DNA of 64,000 nucleotides from Petroclostridium xylanilyticum. GTDB lineage: Bacteria; Bacillota; Clostridia; SK-Y3. Each line of letters starts with the position of its first letter. Within the stretch, counting starts at the first letter, position 1. Location of the stretch: contig NZ_NPML01000029.1 of NCBI RefSeq assembly GCF_002252565.1, forward strand, positions 124,001-188,000, written 5' to 3'. Below the pieces are notes generated by a model. The model saw only the letters and a list, made by a program, of their open reading frames with translations, was not told where the DNA came from and did no database searches. Positions 45,548-55,200 of this stretch are shown one piece after another. The translations under genes were made by a program, and so were the position numbers.

Positions 45548-46108
45548 ATGATAGATCAAGAAAAGATTCGAAAAGCCATGCGGATGATGATAGAAGCTAT
45601 AGGAGAAGACCCTGATAGAGAAGGACTTAAAGATACGCCCGACCGCGTGGCCCGAATGTATGCAGAAATATTTAGCGGATTATGGGAAGACCCAAAGGAA
45701 TATCTTCAGGTGTGCTTCAGTGAAGACCATGAAGAAATGGTACTGGTCAAAGATATTCCATTTTATTCTATGTGTGAGCATCATTTTCTTCCGTTTATAG
45801 GTAAGGCCCATGTTGCATATATACCGGCAAAAGGTAAAATAACCGGCCTGAGCAAGCTGGCCCGAGTGGTGGATAGTATTGCCAAGAGGCCGCAGTTGCA
45901 GGAACGTTTGACGGGTGAGATTGCCGATGTATTGATGGAGTGTCTGGAACCGCAAGGTGTAGCAGTTGTGATAGAGGCAGAGCATTTGTGCATGAGTATG
46001 AGAGGTATAAAAAAGCCCGGCTCTAAGACTGTTACATCGGCAGTCCGAGGTATCTTTAGGAGTAATGCCAAAACACGGGCAGAGGCTTTTGCATTAATAA
46101 AGGGGTAG
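45548..46108 (+). CDS. folE: GTP cyclohydrolase I FolE
   Basis: The 186-residue enzyme has [16 protein letters not shown], the zinc ligands in [14 protein letters not shown] and CLSKLARVV-type [10 protein letters not shown], and [13 protein letters not shown] with the second zinc Cys. It converts GTP to dihydroneopterin triphosphate, the shared precursor of folate and queuosine. Its place between queE and the HD gene, and the folP-B-K genes just downstream, fit both uses. AAAGGAG precedes the ATG. Confidence 0.97.
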   Translation: MIDQEKIRKAMRMMIEAIGEDPDREGLKDTPDRVARMYAEIFSGLWEDPKEYLQVCFSEDHEEMVLVKDIPFYSMCEHHFLPFIGKAHVAYIPAKGKITGLSKLARVVDSIAKRPQLQERLTGEIADVLMECLEPQGVAVVIEAEHLCMSMRGIKKPGSKTVTSAVRGIFRSNAKTRAEAFALIKG

Positions 46109-46119
46109 GAGAGGTTTTA

Positions 46120-46599
46120 GTGAAAAGGATTGCCAAAATACTTGAGAATCCTCAATATATTGATTATTTAAATCGGAATGCCGAGGCTGAAAAGGACAGG
46201 GTGTTTTGTCATCATGACCTTTGTCATGCGGTTGACGTCGCAAGAGTAGCCTATATAATGGTATTGGAAAATAGGCTTATGATAAAAAAAGATATAATCT
46301 ATGCTGCAGCTTTACTGCATGACATAGGGCGGTGGAAAGAGTATGCCCAAGGGCTTGACCATGCAGAAGTAAGTGCCCAACTGGCGGTGGATATATTGAT
46401 AGATAGCGGGTTTAACAGTGAGGAAAGAGATTTTATATTGAGGGCCATACGGGATCACCGTAAGGATGGCAATCAAAGTACATTTTTTAGTTCGGTACTG
46501 TATAAAAGCGACAAAATGTCTCGACTGTGCAATGAATGCCTTGCAAGAGAACAGTGTAAACGCTTTTCGGATGGAAGACAGCCGGAGTTATATTATTGA
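46120..46599 (+). CDS. HD-domain phosphohydrolase in the folate/queuosine cluster
   Basis: A GTG start behind GGAGAGG, 11 bases after folE, gives a 159-residue HD-superfamily protein. The metal-binding residues are visible: His in CHHDLCHAVDVARVA, the HD pair in ALLHDIGRW (near residues 68-69), and a downstream RDHR. The C-terminus has a small cysteine cluster (LCNECLAREQC). HD proteins hydrolyse phosphate esters of nucleotides and related molecules. Its position between folE and folP suggests that it may dephosphorylate dihydroneopterin triphosphate or monophosphate, a step with no dedicated gene in this cluster; that is inference. Confidence 0.8.
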   Translation: MKRIAKILENPQYIDYLNRNAEAEKDRVFCHHDLCHAVDVARVAYIMVLENRLMIKKDIIYAAALLHDIGRWKEYAQGLDHAEVSAQLAVDILIDSGFNSEERDFILRAIRDHRKDGNQSTFFSSVLYKSDKMSRLCNECLAREQCKRFSDGRQPELYY

Positions 46600-46840
46600 T
46601 AACAGAGTGGACTTCTCCAAGTTCCTAGCTATTTTTATATTAACGTCCATGCCGGGCGCACCCGGCAGGCTTCGACATGGGGACGGTTCCTCAGTCGCAT
46701 GAAAAGCGCATTCGACAGACGAACCGTCCCCAAGTCGCATCCCCTGCTAAACCGGACTTTTTCTGTGGTTTCGGTTTTACTCCCCACTCCCCACTGTTCA
46801 CTCCCCACTATTTTCATATTACAAAGGAGGATAAAACTGT
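46600..46840. other. Intergenic region between the HD gene and folP
   Basis: It holds a short CG-rich hairpin (TGCCGGGCGCACCCGGCA, 46650-46667), the 71-bp repeat and a run of CTCCCCACT-type units (46781-46808). No promoter is clear. AAAGGAGG is the folP ribosome site. Confidence 0.5.
46669..46739. repeat. 71-bp palindromic repeat, copy 1
   Basis: GGGGACGGTTC and GAACCGTCCCC form a stem in a 71-bp unit that begins GCTTCGACATG and ends AAGTCGCA. A copy with a single difference lies at 48615-48685; the two flank folP-folB-folK. Confidence 0.85.
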
Positions 46841-47656
46841 ATGACTAGGCAATTACACATAGGTAACAAAACATGGTGCTGGGGCCAGCGTACATATATC
46901 ATGGGTATATTGAATGTTACACCCGATTCTTTTTCGGACGGCGGCCGTTTTTTTGGCCATGATGCTGCTATAGAGCGTGCCCGGCAGATGGTAGACCAGG
47001 GAGCTGATATCATAGATGTAGGAGGAGAGTCCACACGGCCGGGTTTTGAGCCGGTATCGGCTGAGCAGGAGATGGAAAGGATTGTGCCTGTGATAGAGAA
47101 GTTGGCCCGGGATATGGATATACCTATATCTGTGGATACATACAAAGCCAGGACGGCTGAGGCGGCTATACAGGCCGGTGCACACATGCTTAATGATATA
47201 TGGGGTCTAAAGGCCGACCTTGAAATGGGGAGTGTTGCAGCCCAATACCAAGTACCAGTATGCATCATGCACAATAAAGTTAATGCTGAATACGACAATA
47301 TTATAGAGGATATGATTAGGGAGTTATCCGAAAGCATTGAGATAGCACTAAAGGCCGGCGTGAAGGATGAGAATATTATCATAGATCCCGGCATAGGATT
47401 TGGAAAGACTTGGGAGCATAACTTACAAGTTATGCGAAATCTGGAACAATTTAAACGGTTGGGTTATCCTGTGCTTTTGGGGACATCCCGCAAATCGTTT
47501 ATAGGCAAGGTGCTTGACCTCCCGGTGGAAGAACGGTTGGAAGGAACCATAGCTACTACGGTGGCAGGTATTATGAAAGGTGTAGATATAGTGCGTGTAC
47601 ATGACGTACTGCAGAATAAACGTGCAGCTATTATGACTGATGAGATGGTGAGATAG
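46841..47656 (+). CDS. folP: Dihydropteroate synthase FolP
   Basis: The 271-residue enzyme has MGILNVTPDSFSDGG (residues 20-34), VGGESTRPG, IDPGIGFGK and GTSRKSFIG, all standard for dihydropteroate synthase. It joins p-aminobenzoate (from pabB-pabC) with the pterin pyrophosphate made by FolK. It is followed by folB with a 2-base gap. The length and motifs are normal; it is the usual target of sulfonamides. Confidence 0.96.
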   Translation: MTRQLHIGNKTWCWGQRTYIMGILNVTPDSFSDGGRFFGHDAAIERARQMVDQGADIIDVGGESTRPGFEPVSAEQEMERIVPVIEKLARDMDIPISVDTYKARTAEAAIQAGAHMLNDIWGLKADLEMGSVAAQYQVPVCIMHNKVNAEYDNIIEDMIRELSESIEIALKAGVKDENIIIDPGIGFGKTWEHNLQVMRNLEQFKRLGYPVLLGTSRKSFIGKVLDLPVEERLEGTIATTVAGIMKGVDIVRVHDVLQNKRAAIMTDEMVR

Positions 47657-47658
47657 AT

Positions 47659-48024
47659 ATGGATAAAATAATTATTGAAGAATTGGAGGTATATGCTTAT
47701 CATGGCGTGGCACCCGAAGAAAAAGCCCTGGGGCAGATGTTTATTATATCGGTGGAAGTAACTGCTGACCTTAAAGCGGCAGCCTGTGCTGATGAACTGT
47801 CATATACCATCAACTATGGCAATTTATGTGCTGATATAGAGAAAGTGCTGACATCCCGCAAGTATGAACTAATAGAGGCCGCTGCTATGGCGGTGATTGA
47901 GCGGATACTTGATAACTATCCGGCTGTGATGTCTGTTAAAGTCTTACTAAAGAAGCCGTGGGCCCCTCTAGGGCGCCACTTGAAATATGTTGCAGTGGAA
48001 ATGGAGCGCCGGCGTGGCAGTTAA
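47659..48024 (+). CDS. folB: Dihydroneopterin aldolase FolB
   Basis: The 121-residue protein has the family pattern VYAYHGVAPEEKALGQMF at the N-terminus, TINYGNLCADIEKVL and LIEAAAMAVIERIL, and the C-terminal VKVLLKKPWAPLG. It cleaves dihydroneopterin to 6-hydroxymethyl-dihydropterin and glycolaldehyde. It lies 2 bases behind folP and 17 before folK in one operon. Confidence 0.94.
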   Translation: MDKIIIEELEVYAYHGVAPEEKALGQMFIISVEVTADLKAAACADELSYTINYGNLCADIEKVLTSRKYELIEAAAMAVIERILDNYPAVMSVKVLLKKPWAPLGRHLKYVAVEMERRRGS

Positions 48025-48041
48025 TAAGAAGAGAGGTAAAT

Positions 48042-48518
48042 ATGTATAAAGATAAAATAAAAGCTTATTTAGGCATAGGGTCTAACATAGGAGACAGGCA
48101 GTCCAATCTGGACGCAGCTGTCGGTATGCTGCGGCATACCAGGGGCATAGAAATAAGGAATGTTTCTTCATTTTATAATACGGCTCCAGTAGGATATACA
48201 GCTCAACCCGACTTTCTAAACGGAGTTGTCGAGATAGAAACCATTCTTACCCCACATGAGCTTCTAAAAATATGTCAAACAATAGAGGACAAATTAAAAC
48301 GGGTGCGTACCATACGATGGGGACCCCGTACTATAGATATAGATATACTGCTGTATGATGAATTAATTATACAGGATGAAAATCTTATTATTCCCCATCC
48401 GCATATGCACCAAAGGGAATTTGTATTACAGCCGCTTAATGATATAGCTCCAGAAGTCATCCACCCGGTTTTTAAAATGACGGTATGCAAGCTGTATGAA
48501 CGTTTGAAATCTAAATAA
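48042..48518 (+). CDS. folK: Hydroxymethyl-dihydropterin pyrophosphokinase FolK
   Basis: The ATG at 48042 behind AGAGAGG gives a normal 158-residue enzyme: AYLGIGSNIGDR, YNTAPVGYTAQPDFLNGV, and RWGPRTIDIDILLYD with the Mg-binding aspartates, then PHPHMHQREFVLQPL. It transfers pyrophosphate from ATP to hydroxymethyl-dihydropterin. The frame is open from 47958, within folB, but the first 28 codons do not resemble the family. Confidence 0.95.
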   Translation: MYKDKIKAYLGIGSNIGDRQSNLDAAVGMLRHTRGIEIRNVSSFYNTAPVGYTAQPDFLNGVVEIETILTPHELLKICQTIEDKLKRVRTIRWGPRTIDIDILLYDELIIQDENLIIPHPHMHQREFVLQPLNDIAPEVIHPVFKMTVCKLYERLKSK

Positions 48519-48813
48519 ATCCGGTATAAGCCGACGGCAAGACATGGGATATATGATGGTACTCAGCCGTGAGGAACCGTCCGAAACTGCTGAAAAAGTG
48601 CTTGAGTGCTCAGGGCTTCGACATGGGGACAGTTCCTCAGTCGCATGAAAAGCGCATTCGACAGACGAACCGTCCCCAAGTCGCAGCCCTTCTTCCTGCT
48701 GAACCGGACTTTTTCAGTGATTTTGAACCGTTTCGTTTACATGTCGAAGCCTTGACCAATTAAGTATACTTTCATCATTTTTGTGCCGGTTAGTTAGAAT
48801 AGAGGTGAAAAAG
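48519..48813. other. Intergenic region between folK and the hydrogenase-system regulator
   Basis: Most of it is repeat-derived: GAGGAACCGTCCGAAACTG (48571-48589), the 71-bp unit, and CTGAACCGGACTTTTTCAG-type segments that also occur near 46745-46765. It carries no gene. Confidence 0.55.
48615..48685. repeat. 71-bp palindromic repeat, copy 2
   Basis: Matches 46669-46739 at 70 of 71 positions, in the same orientation. Sequence on both sides (CTGCTGAACCGGACTTTTTC) is also shared in part with the first copy's surroundings, so the full repeat may be longer. Confidence 0.85.
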
Positions 48814-49059
48814 ATGGACACAAGAATAGCTGTTGTGGGAATTGTAGTGAGCAACAGAGAAGAAGAAGCAAAAAAAGTAAATGACATATTATCGAGTTAC
48901 GGCCATCTTGTTGTAGGACGGATGGGCATACCCTATAAAGATAGAGGCGTTTCGGTTATTTCTCTAATTGTAGATGGGACTACCGATGACATCGGAGCAC
49001 TGACCGGAAAACTGGGCAATATCAAAGGTGTAAAAGTGAAGTCGGTAGTAGCGTATTGA
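48814..49059 (+). CDS. Iron-only hydrogenase system regulator, TM1266 family
   Basis: The 81-residue protein from the ATG at 48814 (MDTRIAVVGIVV) has the family's typical GRMGIPYKDRGVSVISL and LTGKLGNIKGVKVKS segments. This small ACT-like fold family is named for its frequent linkage to [FeFe]-hydrogenase maturation genes; its exact role is not established. The window's hydF is far away, so linkage is not local here. AGAGGTGAAAAAG precedes the start. Confidence 0.85.
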   Translation: MDTRIAVVGIVVSNREEEAKKVNDILSSYGHLVVGRMGIPYKDRGVSVISLIVDGTTDDIGALTGKLGNIKGVKVKSVVAY

Positions 49060-49125
49060 ATTGACTTTTATTTGTTTAATGTTATAATATAAATGCGCAA
49101 AATATATCAGTAGGGAGGGATTGTC

Positions 49126-49959
49126 TTGAAATTCACGAAAATGCAAGGCATTGGTAATGATTATGTATATGTAAATTGTTTTGAAGAAAAAGTTGAAAAT
49201 CCATCAGGGGTTGCAGTTAAGATAAGTGATAGACATTTTGGTATAGGCTCAGACGGCTTGGTGTTAATTATGCCTTCAGATACAGAGGACTTCAAAATGA
49301 GAATGTTTAATTCTGACGGGTCAGAAGCCGAGATGTGTGGAAATGCTATTCGATGTGTGGGTAAGTACGTATATGATAACGGCCTGACTGATAAAGATAC
49401 TATTTCAATAGAAACCCTTGCCGGGACTAAGATCCTTAAGATGGAAATTGAAGATGGCAAGGTAAAGATGGTAAGAGTAGATATGGGAGAGCCTATTCTT
49501 GAGCCGGAAAAAATACCCGTGATACATGCTAAAGAAAGATTTGTTAATGAAGAAGTTGAAGTGGATGGAGAAAAATACAAGGTTACCTGTGTATCTATGG
49601 GTAATCCACATGCAATAATTTATATGAAAGATATAGATAATCTAAAAATAGAAGAGATTGGTCCCAAATTTGAACATCACAAAATTTTCCCAAGAAGGAC
49701 TAATACTGAATTTGTAGAAGTGATTGACCGGCAAACATTAAAGATGAGAGTATGGGAAAGGGGAGCCGGGGAAACCTTAGCTTGCGGTACAGGGGCTTGT
49801 GCTGTATTAGTAGCATCAGTACTGAACGGAGTAAGTGAAAGAAAAGCAACTGTCAAGTTAAAAGGCGGAGACCTTTTAATTGAGTGGAGCCAAGAAGACA
49901 ATCATGTATACATGACAGGACCTGCGGTAAAAGTATTTGATGGGGAAATAGAGATTTAG
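49126..49959 (+). CDS. dapF: Diaminopimelate epimerase DapF
   Basis: A TTG start behind GGGAGGG gives a 277-residue enzyme with the two catalytic cysteines in [13 protein letters not shown] (near residue 73) and [10 protein letters not shown] (near residue 220), and [14 protein letters not shown] at the N-terminus. It converts LL- to meso-diaminopimelate for lysine and peptidoglycan. It lies just before dapL, whose product supplies its substrate. Confidence 0.96.
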   Translation: MKFTKMQGIGNDYVYVNCFEEKVENPSGVAVKISDRHFGIGSDGLVLIMPSDTEDFKMRMFNSDGSEAEMCGNAIRCVGKYVYDNGLTDKDTISIETLAGTKILKMEIEDGKVKMVRVDMGEPILEPEKIPVIHAKERFVNEEVEVDGEKYKVTCVSMGNPHAIIYMKDIDNLKIEEIGPKFEHHKIFPRRTNTEFVEVIDRQTLKMRVWERGAGETLACGTGACAVLVASVLNGVSERKATVKLKGGDLLIEWSQEDNHVYMTGPAVKVFDGEIEI

Positions 49960-50073
49960 ATACAGATATAGATAAAGAGACTTGATGAGAATAAGATATT
50001 AATATTTATCTATATATAATGTGATAATGATTTTACATGTGTTTAATATAGAATAAAGAGAGGATGAATGATA

Positions 50074-51309
50074 ATGGCTTTAGTAAATGAAAATTACCTG
50101 AAACTACCCGGCAGCTACCTATTTGCTGAAATTGCAAGAAGGGTAAGCAGCTTCCAGAAGGAAAACCCAAATGCAAAGATTATAAGATTGGGAATAGGTG
50201 ACGTTACCAGACCACTTCCGCCTGCTGTTATTGAAAACCTGCATAAAGCAGTGGATGAAATGGCTCATGCAGAAACCTTCAGAGGATACGGCCCGGAGCA
50301 GGGCTATGCTTTTCTTATTGAAAAAATCATCCAATTTGATTATGCACCACGGGGAATCAAACTGGATGTAGATGAGGTATTTGTAAGCGATGGTTCCAAG
50401 AGCGATACAGGAAATATTCAGGAGATATTTGGTGTAGATAATGTTGTTGCTGTAACTGACCCTGTTTATCCCGTGTATGTAGATACCAATGTAATGGCCG
50501 GGAGAGCAGGCGAACTAACTGAACAGGGGAAATGGAGCAAAATTGTTTACATCCCATGTACTGCCGAAAATAATTTTGTACCTGCCCTGCCTGACCAAAA
50601 GGTTGATTTGATTTATTTGTGTTTCCCCAATAACCCTACAGGTATGACCATAACAAAAGAAGAGTTAAAGAAATGGGTAGACTATGCAAAAGCTAATAAA
50701 GCCATTATTCTCTATGATGCAGCTTATGAAGCTTACATACAGGAAGCAGATGTGCCTCACAGCATCTATGAAGTAGAAGGTGCAAAAGAAGTTGCCATCG
50801 AGTTTAGAAGCTTTTCAAAAAATGCCGGATTTACCGGGACAAGATGTGCATTCACTGTTGTACCTAAAGAAGTAGTTGCATACACAAGTACAGGCGAAGT
50901 AGTGCAGTTAAACAAATTATGGAATAGAAGACAAACAACCAAGTTTAACGGAGTTCCATATATTATTCAAAAGGGTGCTGCGGCTGTTTATACTGAAGAA
51001 GGACAGAAGCAGATCAAAGCTTTAATAGATTATTATATGACAAATGCAAAAATTATCAGAGAAGGTTTATTGAGCCTGGGCCTTCAAGTATTTGGCGGCG
51101 TAAATGCCCCCTATATCTGGTTAAAGACTCCTAACGGATTGGATTCCTGGGCATTCTTTGACAAGCTGTTAAACGAAGCCAATATTGTAGGTACTCCAGG
51201 TGTAGGCTTTGGACCAAGCGGACAGGGATATTTCCGGCTAACTGCTTTTGGAAACAAAGAAAATACAGAAGAAGCTGTAGAAAGGTTTAAGACAAGGTTA
51301 AAACTGTGA
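50074..51309 (+). CDS. dapL: LL-diaminopimelate aminotransferase DapL
   Basis: The class I aminotransferase (411 residues from the ATG at 50074; an in-frame ATG at 50068 is the alternative) starts [17 protein letters not shown], as DapL proteins do. It has [21 protein letters not shown], and the PLP lysine in [15 protein letters not shown]. It converts tetrahydrodipicolinate directly to LL-diaminopimelate with glutamate as donor, so no succinylase or acetylase branch is needed. The glutamate link suits the adjacent glutamate synthase loci. Confidence 0.95.
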   Translation: MALVNENYLKLPGSYLFAEIARRVSSFQKENPNAKIIRLGIGDVTRPLPPAVIENLHKAVDEMAHAETFRGYGPEQGYAFLIEKIIQFDYAPRGIKLDVDEVFVSDGSKSDTGNIQEIFGVDNVVAVTDPVYPVYVDTNVMAGRAGELTEQGKWSKIVYIPCTAENNFVPALPDQKVDLIYLCFPNNPTGMTITKEELKKWVDYAKANKAIILYDAAYEAYIQEADVPHSIYEVEGAKEVAIEFRSFSKNAGFTGTRCAFTVVPKEVVAYTSTGEVVQLNKLWNRRQTTKFNGVPYIIQKGAAAVYTEEGQKQIKALIDYYMTNAKIIREGLLSLGLQVFGGVNAPYIWLKTPNGLDSWAFFDKLLNEANIVGTPGVGFGPSGQGYFRLTAFGNKENTEEAVERFKTRLKL

Positions 51310-51428
51310 AATAGTTCATCGTTAATAGTTCACAGTTGATGGATTTATGAAAACACTGAAAAAGTTACGTTTTTTAATGTTAATTGCAATTTTATAAATA
51401 GTATATTGCAAAAACAGCAATAAAGGTC

Positions 51429-51553
51429 TTGAAATTTATTTAAATATATATTATAATTAAGACACGAAATTAAATATTGGTTAGTAGGACAATGGCGTTC
51501 TCAGCAATCACTATTCAGGTGGTTTGTTTGAGTGCGCTTTTTTGTTATTTTGT
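51429..51553 (+). promoter_or_regulatory. glt leader 1: promoter, ANTAR-type hairpin and terminator
   Basis: TTGAAA (51429-51434) and TATAAT (51452-51457), 17-base spacer. The leader then has AGGAC-AATGGC-GTTCT (51486-51501), a stem with a hexaloop that has A at position 1 and G at position 4, the ANTAR target signature. Its 3' arm is also the 5' arm of the terminator GCGTTCTCA...TGAGTGCGC-TTTTTT (51495-51553). The two structures exclude each other. A close copy is at 59799-59913. The first hairpin of the usual ANTAR pair is not clear. Confidence 0.65.
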
Positions 51554-51633
51554 TATTTTAATCTTTTATATTACGTTGTGCAGGAAACACAAATTAATAT
51601 TTCATGTATTTTGTCATGTATTTTGTTGGTTTT

Positions 51634-51815
51634 GATGCGGTTTCCCCGGCTCCGCATCATGACATATACTTAATTTTAGATTTAAGACAATTAATTTACT
51701 CCCTAAAAGAAGCAATTATTTACAAAAACCCGTTTTTGTAAAAATTGCCGTTGTTTATAATTCCCCAGCAATTACACCGGACATAGCCAGAGCCGGGGCC
51801 GGCGTAATTGTATAA
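51634..51815 (+). pseudogene. Decayed fragment of a split-type glutamate synthase gene
   Basis: This stretch aligns with 61903-62085 inside the FMN-binding glutamate synthase gene at roughly 85% by eye. It shares TTTCCCCGGCTCCGCATCAT and CCCGTTTTTGTAAA and has small deletions and in-frame stops. With the copied leader before it, it is the leftover of a duplicate or moved copy of that locus. Confidence 0.85.
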
Positions 51816-51991
51816 ATGCATTGATAACTGGTTCTCTTGCACCAGTTTGTAATATGATAATAGATTATAATTTTGCAGTAAAATGCTGTGTTGTTTTGTT
51901 CAATAATAGCAATGATGTTATTATTTTTTAATTTCTGAATAATTGAAGTAAAATATTTATTGTTTTACAAGGATTAAGGAAGAAATTAACT

Positions 51992-52077
51992 TGTTGTGCT
52001 AGTTCATGTAGAAAGATTTGCGGAAGGGCTTAGAGATTATTAATGTAGTTTTCCTTTTGAAATAAACTAGTACAACA
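51992..52077. repeat. MITE-like element with TGTTGTGCTAGTT terminal repeats, copy 2
   Basis: TGTTGTGCTAGTT (51992-52004) and AACTAGTACAACA (52065-52077) are inverted terminal repeats around an 60-bp middle that lacks coding capacity. A degenerate relative lies at 34236. Confidence 0.65.
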
Positions 52078-52293
52078 GGCTAAATTAAAATATTTGCATC
52101 ATGGCTGTTATGGAACTTGAGTTTCATAGCAGCTTTAGTTTTATAATTAACCAACTTTAAAACTAAAAATTGCTGTATTAAAGTTGGTTAATTTCATCGA
52201 TAACTACATTAATTTATTTTTAACTTAAATATTGGTTATCGATATATTCAAAGTACCAGACTTATATAAATAAGAATAGAAAGGTTGGCCAGT

Positions 52294-55200
52294 ATGCAGT
52301 ATCTTGGAATACCAAAAAAACAGGGACTTTATGACCCGAGATTTGAACACGATGCCTGTGGAATTGGTTTTGTGACAAATATTAAAGGTAAGAAGTCACA
52401 TGAAATCATACGTCAGGCTATTACAATTTTATTAAATCTTACACATCGTGGCGGATGTGGGTGTGAGATCAATACCGGTGATGGTGCCGGCATATTGATG
52501 CAAATTCCGCATGATTTTTTTGTAAAAGTGTGCAGGCAAAGCGGTTTTAGCCTGCCTGAAGAAGGAGAATACGGGGTAGGAATGCTTTTTTTATCCCCAG
52601 ACCCGCAAGAACGTGAAGAAAATGAAAAATGCCTTGAGAAAATTATTGAAGAAGAGGGCCAAAGTGTCCTGGGGTGGAGGACTGTACCTGTAAATGATAT
52701 TTCCCTGGGAAAAGTTGCAAAAGCCGGTATGCCGTTTATCCGCCAGGTTTTTGTTAAAAAGAATGAGCAGATTACAGACCAACTTGCCTTTGAAAGGAAA
52801 TTGTATGTAATCCGCAAGCGGGCGGAAAAAGCCATTCGTTATTCGGGAATGAAAGGCGGTCAATACTTTTATTTTGCAAGCTTTTCTTCTAGGACCATCG
52901 TCTATAAAGGGATGCTGACTCCCCAACAGGTAGAAGAGTTTTATCCCGACTTGCTGGATAGTGATATGAAAACAGCCATTGCCCTTGTACATTCACGGTT
53001 CAGTACCAATACATTCCCAAGCTGGGAGCGTGCACATCCTAACCGGTATATTATACACAATGGTGAAATTAACACCTTGCGGGGAAATGTAAACTGGATG
53101 CATGCCCGGGAGGCAATGTTTGAATCCGAATTGTTCGGTGATGATATCAAAAAGGTCCTTCCGGTAATTAATCCGGATGGCAGCGATTCAGCCATGCTGG
53201 ATAATTGCCTGGAGATTCTTACACTTGCAGGGAGATCGCTTCCACATGCAGTTATGATGGCTATTCCCGAACCGTGGGAAAATCACGAGAGTATGAGTGA
53301 TGAAAAGAGAGCTTTTTATGAATACCACAGCTGCATGATGGAACCATGGGATGGTCCGGCAGCCATTGCCTTTACCGATGGCACATATGTTGGTGCAGTA
53401 CTGGATAGAAACGGTTTAAGGCCTTCACGTTACTATGTTACAAAAGACGACCTGGTAATTTTAGCTTCAGAGGTAGGGGTATTGGACATTCCGCCCGAAA
53501 ATGTTTTGAAAAAAGAAAGGCTTCATCCGGGGAGGATGTTCTTAATTGATACAAAAGAAGGCAGGATCATTGAAGATGAAGAATTAAAGCAAAGCATTGC
53601 AGCCCAGCATCCTTACCGCAAATGGTTAAATGAGCATCTTATTGAGTTGAAAGATTTACCGGATGTGGAGCATGTACCGGCAAAAGAACACCAGTCGGTG
53701 CTTAAAAGGCAGAGGGCATTTGGTTATACTTCCGAAGAGCTCAAACTTATTATTGGACCTATGGCAAAAGACGGTATCGATCCGATTGGGGCAATGGGTA
53801 CCGATACGCCGCTGGCGGTTTTATCTGACAAGCCTCAGCTGCTTTACAATTATTTTAAACAGCTTTTTGCCCAGGTAACCAACCCGCCTATCGATGCACT
53901 TCGTGAGGAATTAATTACTTCCACCATTACAATGATTGGTTCGGAAGGAAATTTATTAAATCCTGAAGCGAAGAGCTGCAGGCAGATTAAATTAAAGACA
54001 CCTGTTTTGAACAATGAAGAACTGGAAAAACTAAGGGTTATCCAAAAAGATGGGTTTAAAGCCATTACCCTTCCTATACTCTTTAAAGTTGATGAAGATG
54101 GCAAGGCACTTGAAAATGCAATGGATGAGTTGTGCAGTGCAGCCAGTGCTGCGATAAAAGACGGATATAACCTGTTAATTTTGTCCGATAGAGGGGTTGA
54201 TAATGAAAAAGCTCCCATTCCTGCACTTTTAGCTGTTGCAGGACTGCACCACCACTTAATCCGTGAAGGGACCCGTACAAAAGTAAGCATTCTGCTGGAA
54301 TCCGGGGAACCTCGCGAAGTACATCACTTTGCCCTCCTTTTAGGATATGGAGTAAGTGCTGTGAACCCGTACCTGGCGTTTGAAACGATTGAAGATATGA
54401 TTGGACAGGGATTGCTTACAGATATAACCTATGAAACTGCTGTCAACAAATACATCAAGGCTGTTACCAAAGGCGTGGTAAAGGTTATGTCCAAGATGGG
54501 TATCTCTACCATACAGAGTTACCAGGGAGCACAGATTTTTGAAGCACTTGGCCTTAATGAGGCAGTAATCAATAAATATTTTACATGGACGCCGTCCAGG
54601 ATTGGCGGTATTGGCATCAAGGAAATCGCCAAGGAAGTAAAAATGCGTCATGACAGTGCCTTTGCAGAGAGACAGACAGATGTGAAAACCCTTGAAACGG
54701 GTGGAAATTACCAGTGGAGAAAAGATGGAGAATATCACCTGTTTAATCCTGAGACAGTCCACAAGTTACAGCAGGCATGCAGGACCGGTAATTATAACCT
54801 GTATAAGGAATATGCGTCGTTGATTAATGAACAATCACAAAGCCTTTGCACCATCAGAGGACTGCTGGATATGAAACTGGAACAAGAGCCTGTACCAATT
54901 GAAGAAGTGGAATCGGTAGAATCCATCTGCAAGAGGTTTAAGACCGGGGCTATGTCCTACGGTTCCATCAGCCAGGAAGCACATGAGAGTCTTGCTATTG
55001 CCATGAACCGTATTGGGGGTAAGAGCAATACCGGTGAAGGGGGAGAAAATCCTGAGCGCTTTAAACCTGATGCAAACGGAGACTCGAGATGTAGTGCCAT
55101 CAAGCAGGTGGCATCGGGACGATTTGGTGTTACCATTGAATATCTGGTAAATTCCAAAGAGATACAGATTAAAATGGCACAAGGTGCAAAACCGGGAGAA

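Larger units (their letters stand above)
51554..52293. other. Intergenic region before gltB: glutamate synthase remnant, MITE-like element, hairpins
   Basis: After the leader terminator come a decayed glutamate synthase fragment (51634-51815), a TGTTGTGCTAGTT element (51992-52077), a GGCTGTTATGGAA/TTTCATAGCAGCT stem (about 52107-52135), a perfect 15-bp stem ATTAACCAACTTTAA/TTAAAGTTGGTTAAT (52146-52192) and ATCGATAAC/GTTATCGAT (52196-52244). No second promoter is obvious. GAAAGG is the gltB ribosome site. Confidence 0.55.

Noticed and set aside
48569-48763. Plus-strand 64-codon frame
   Set aside because: It is made of the 71-bp palindromic repeat and its surroundings, which recur near 46.7 kb.
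51430-51560. T-box or classic metabolite riboswitch before gltB
   Set aside because: The leader is only about 90 bases, has no T-box sequence, and is better explained by a hexaloop hairpin overlapping a terminator.
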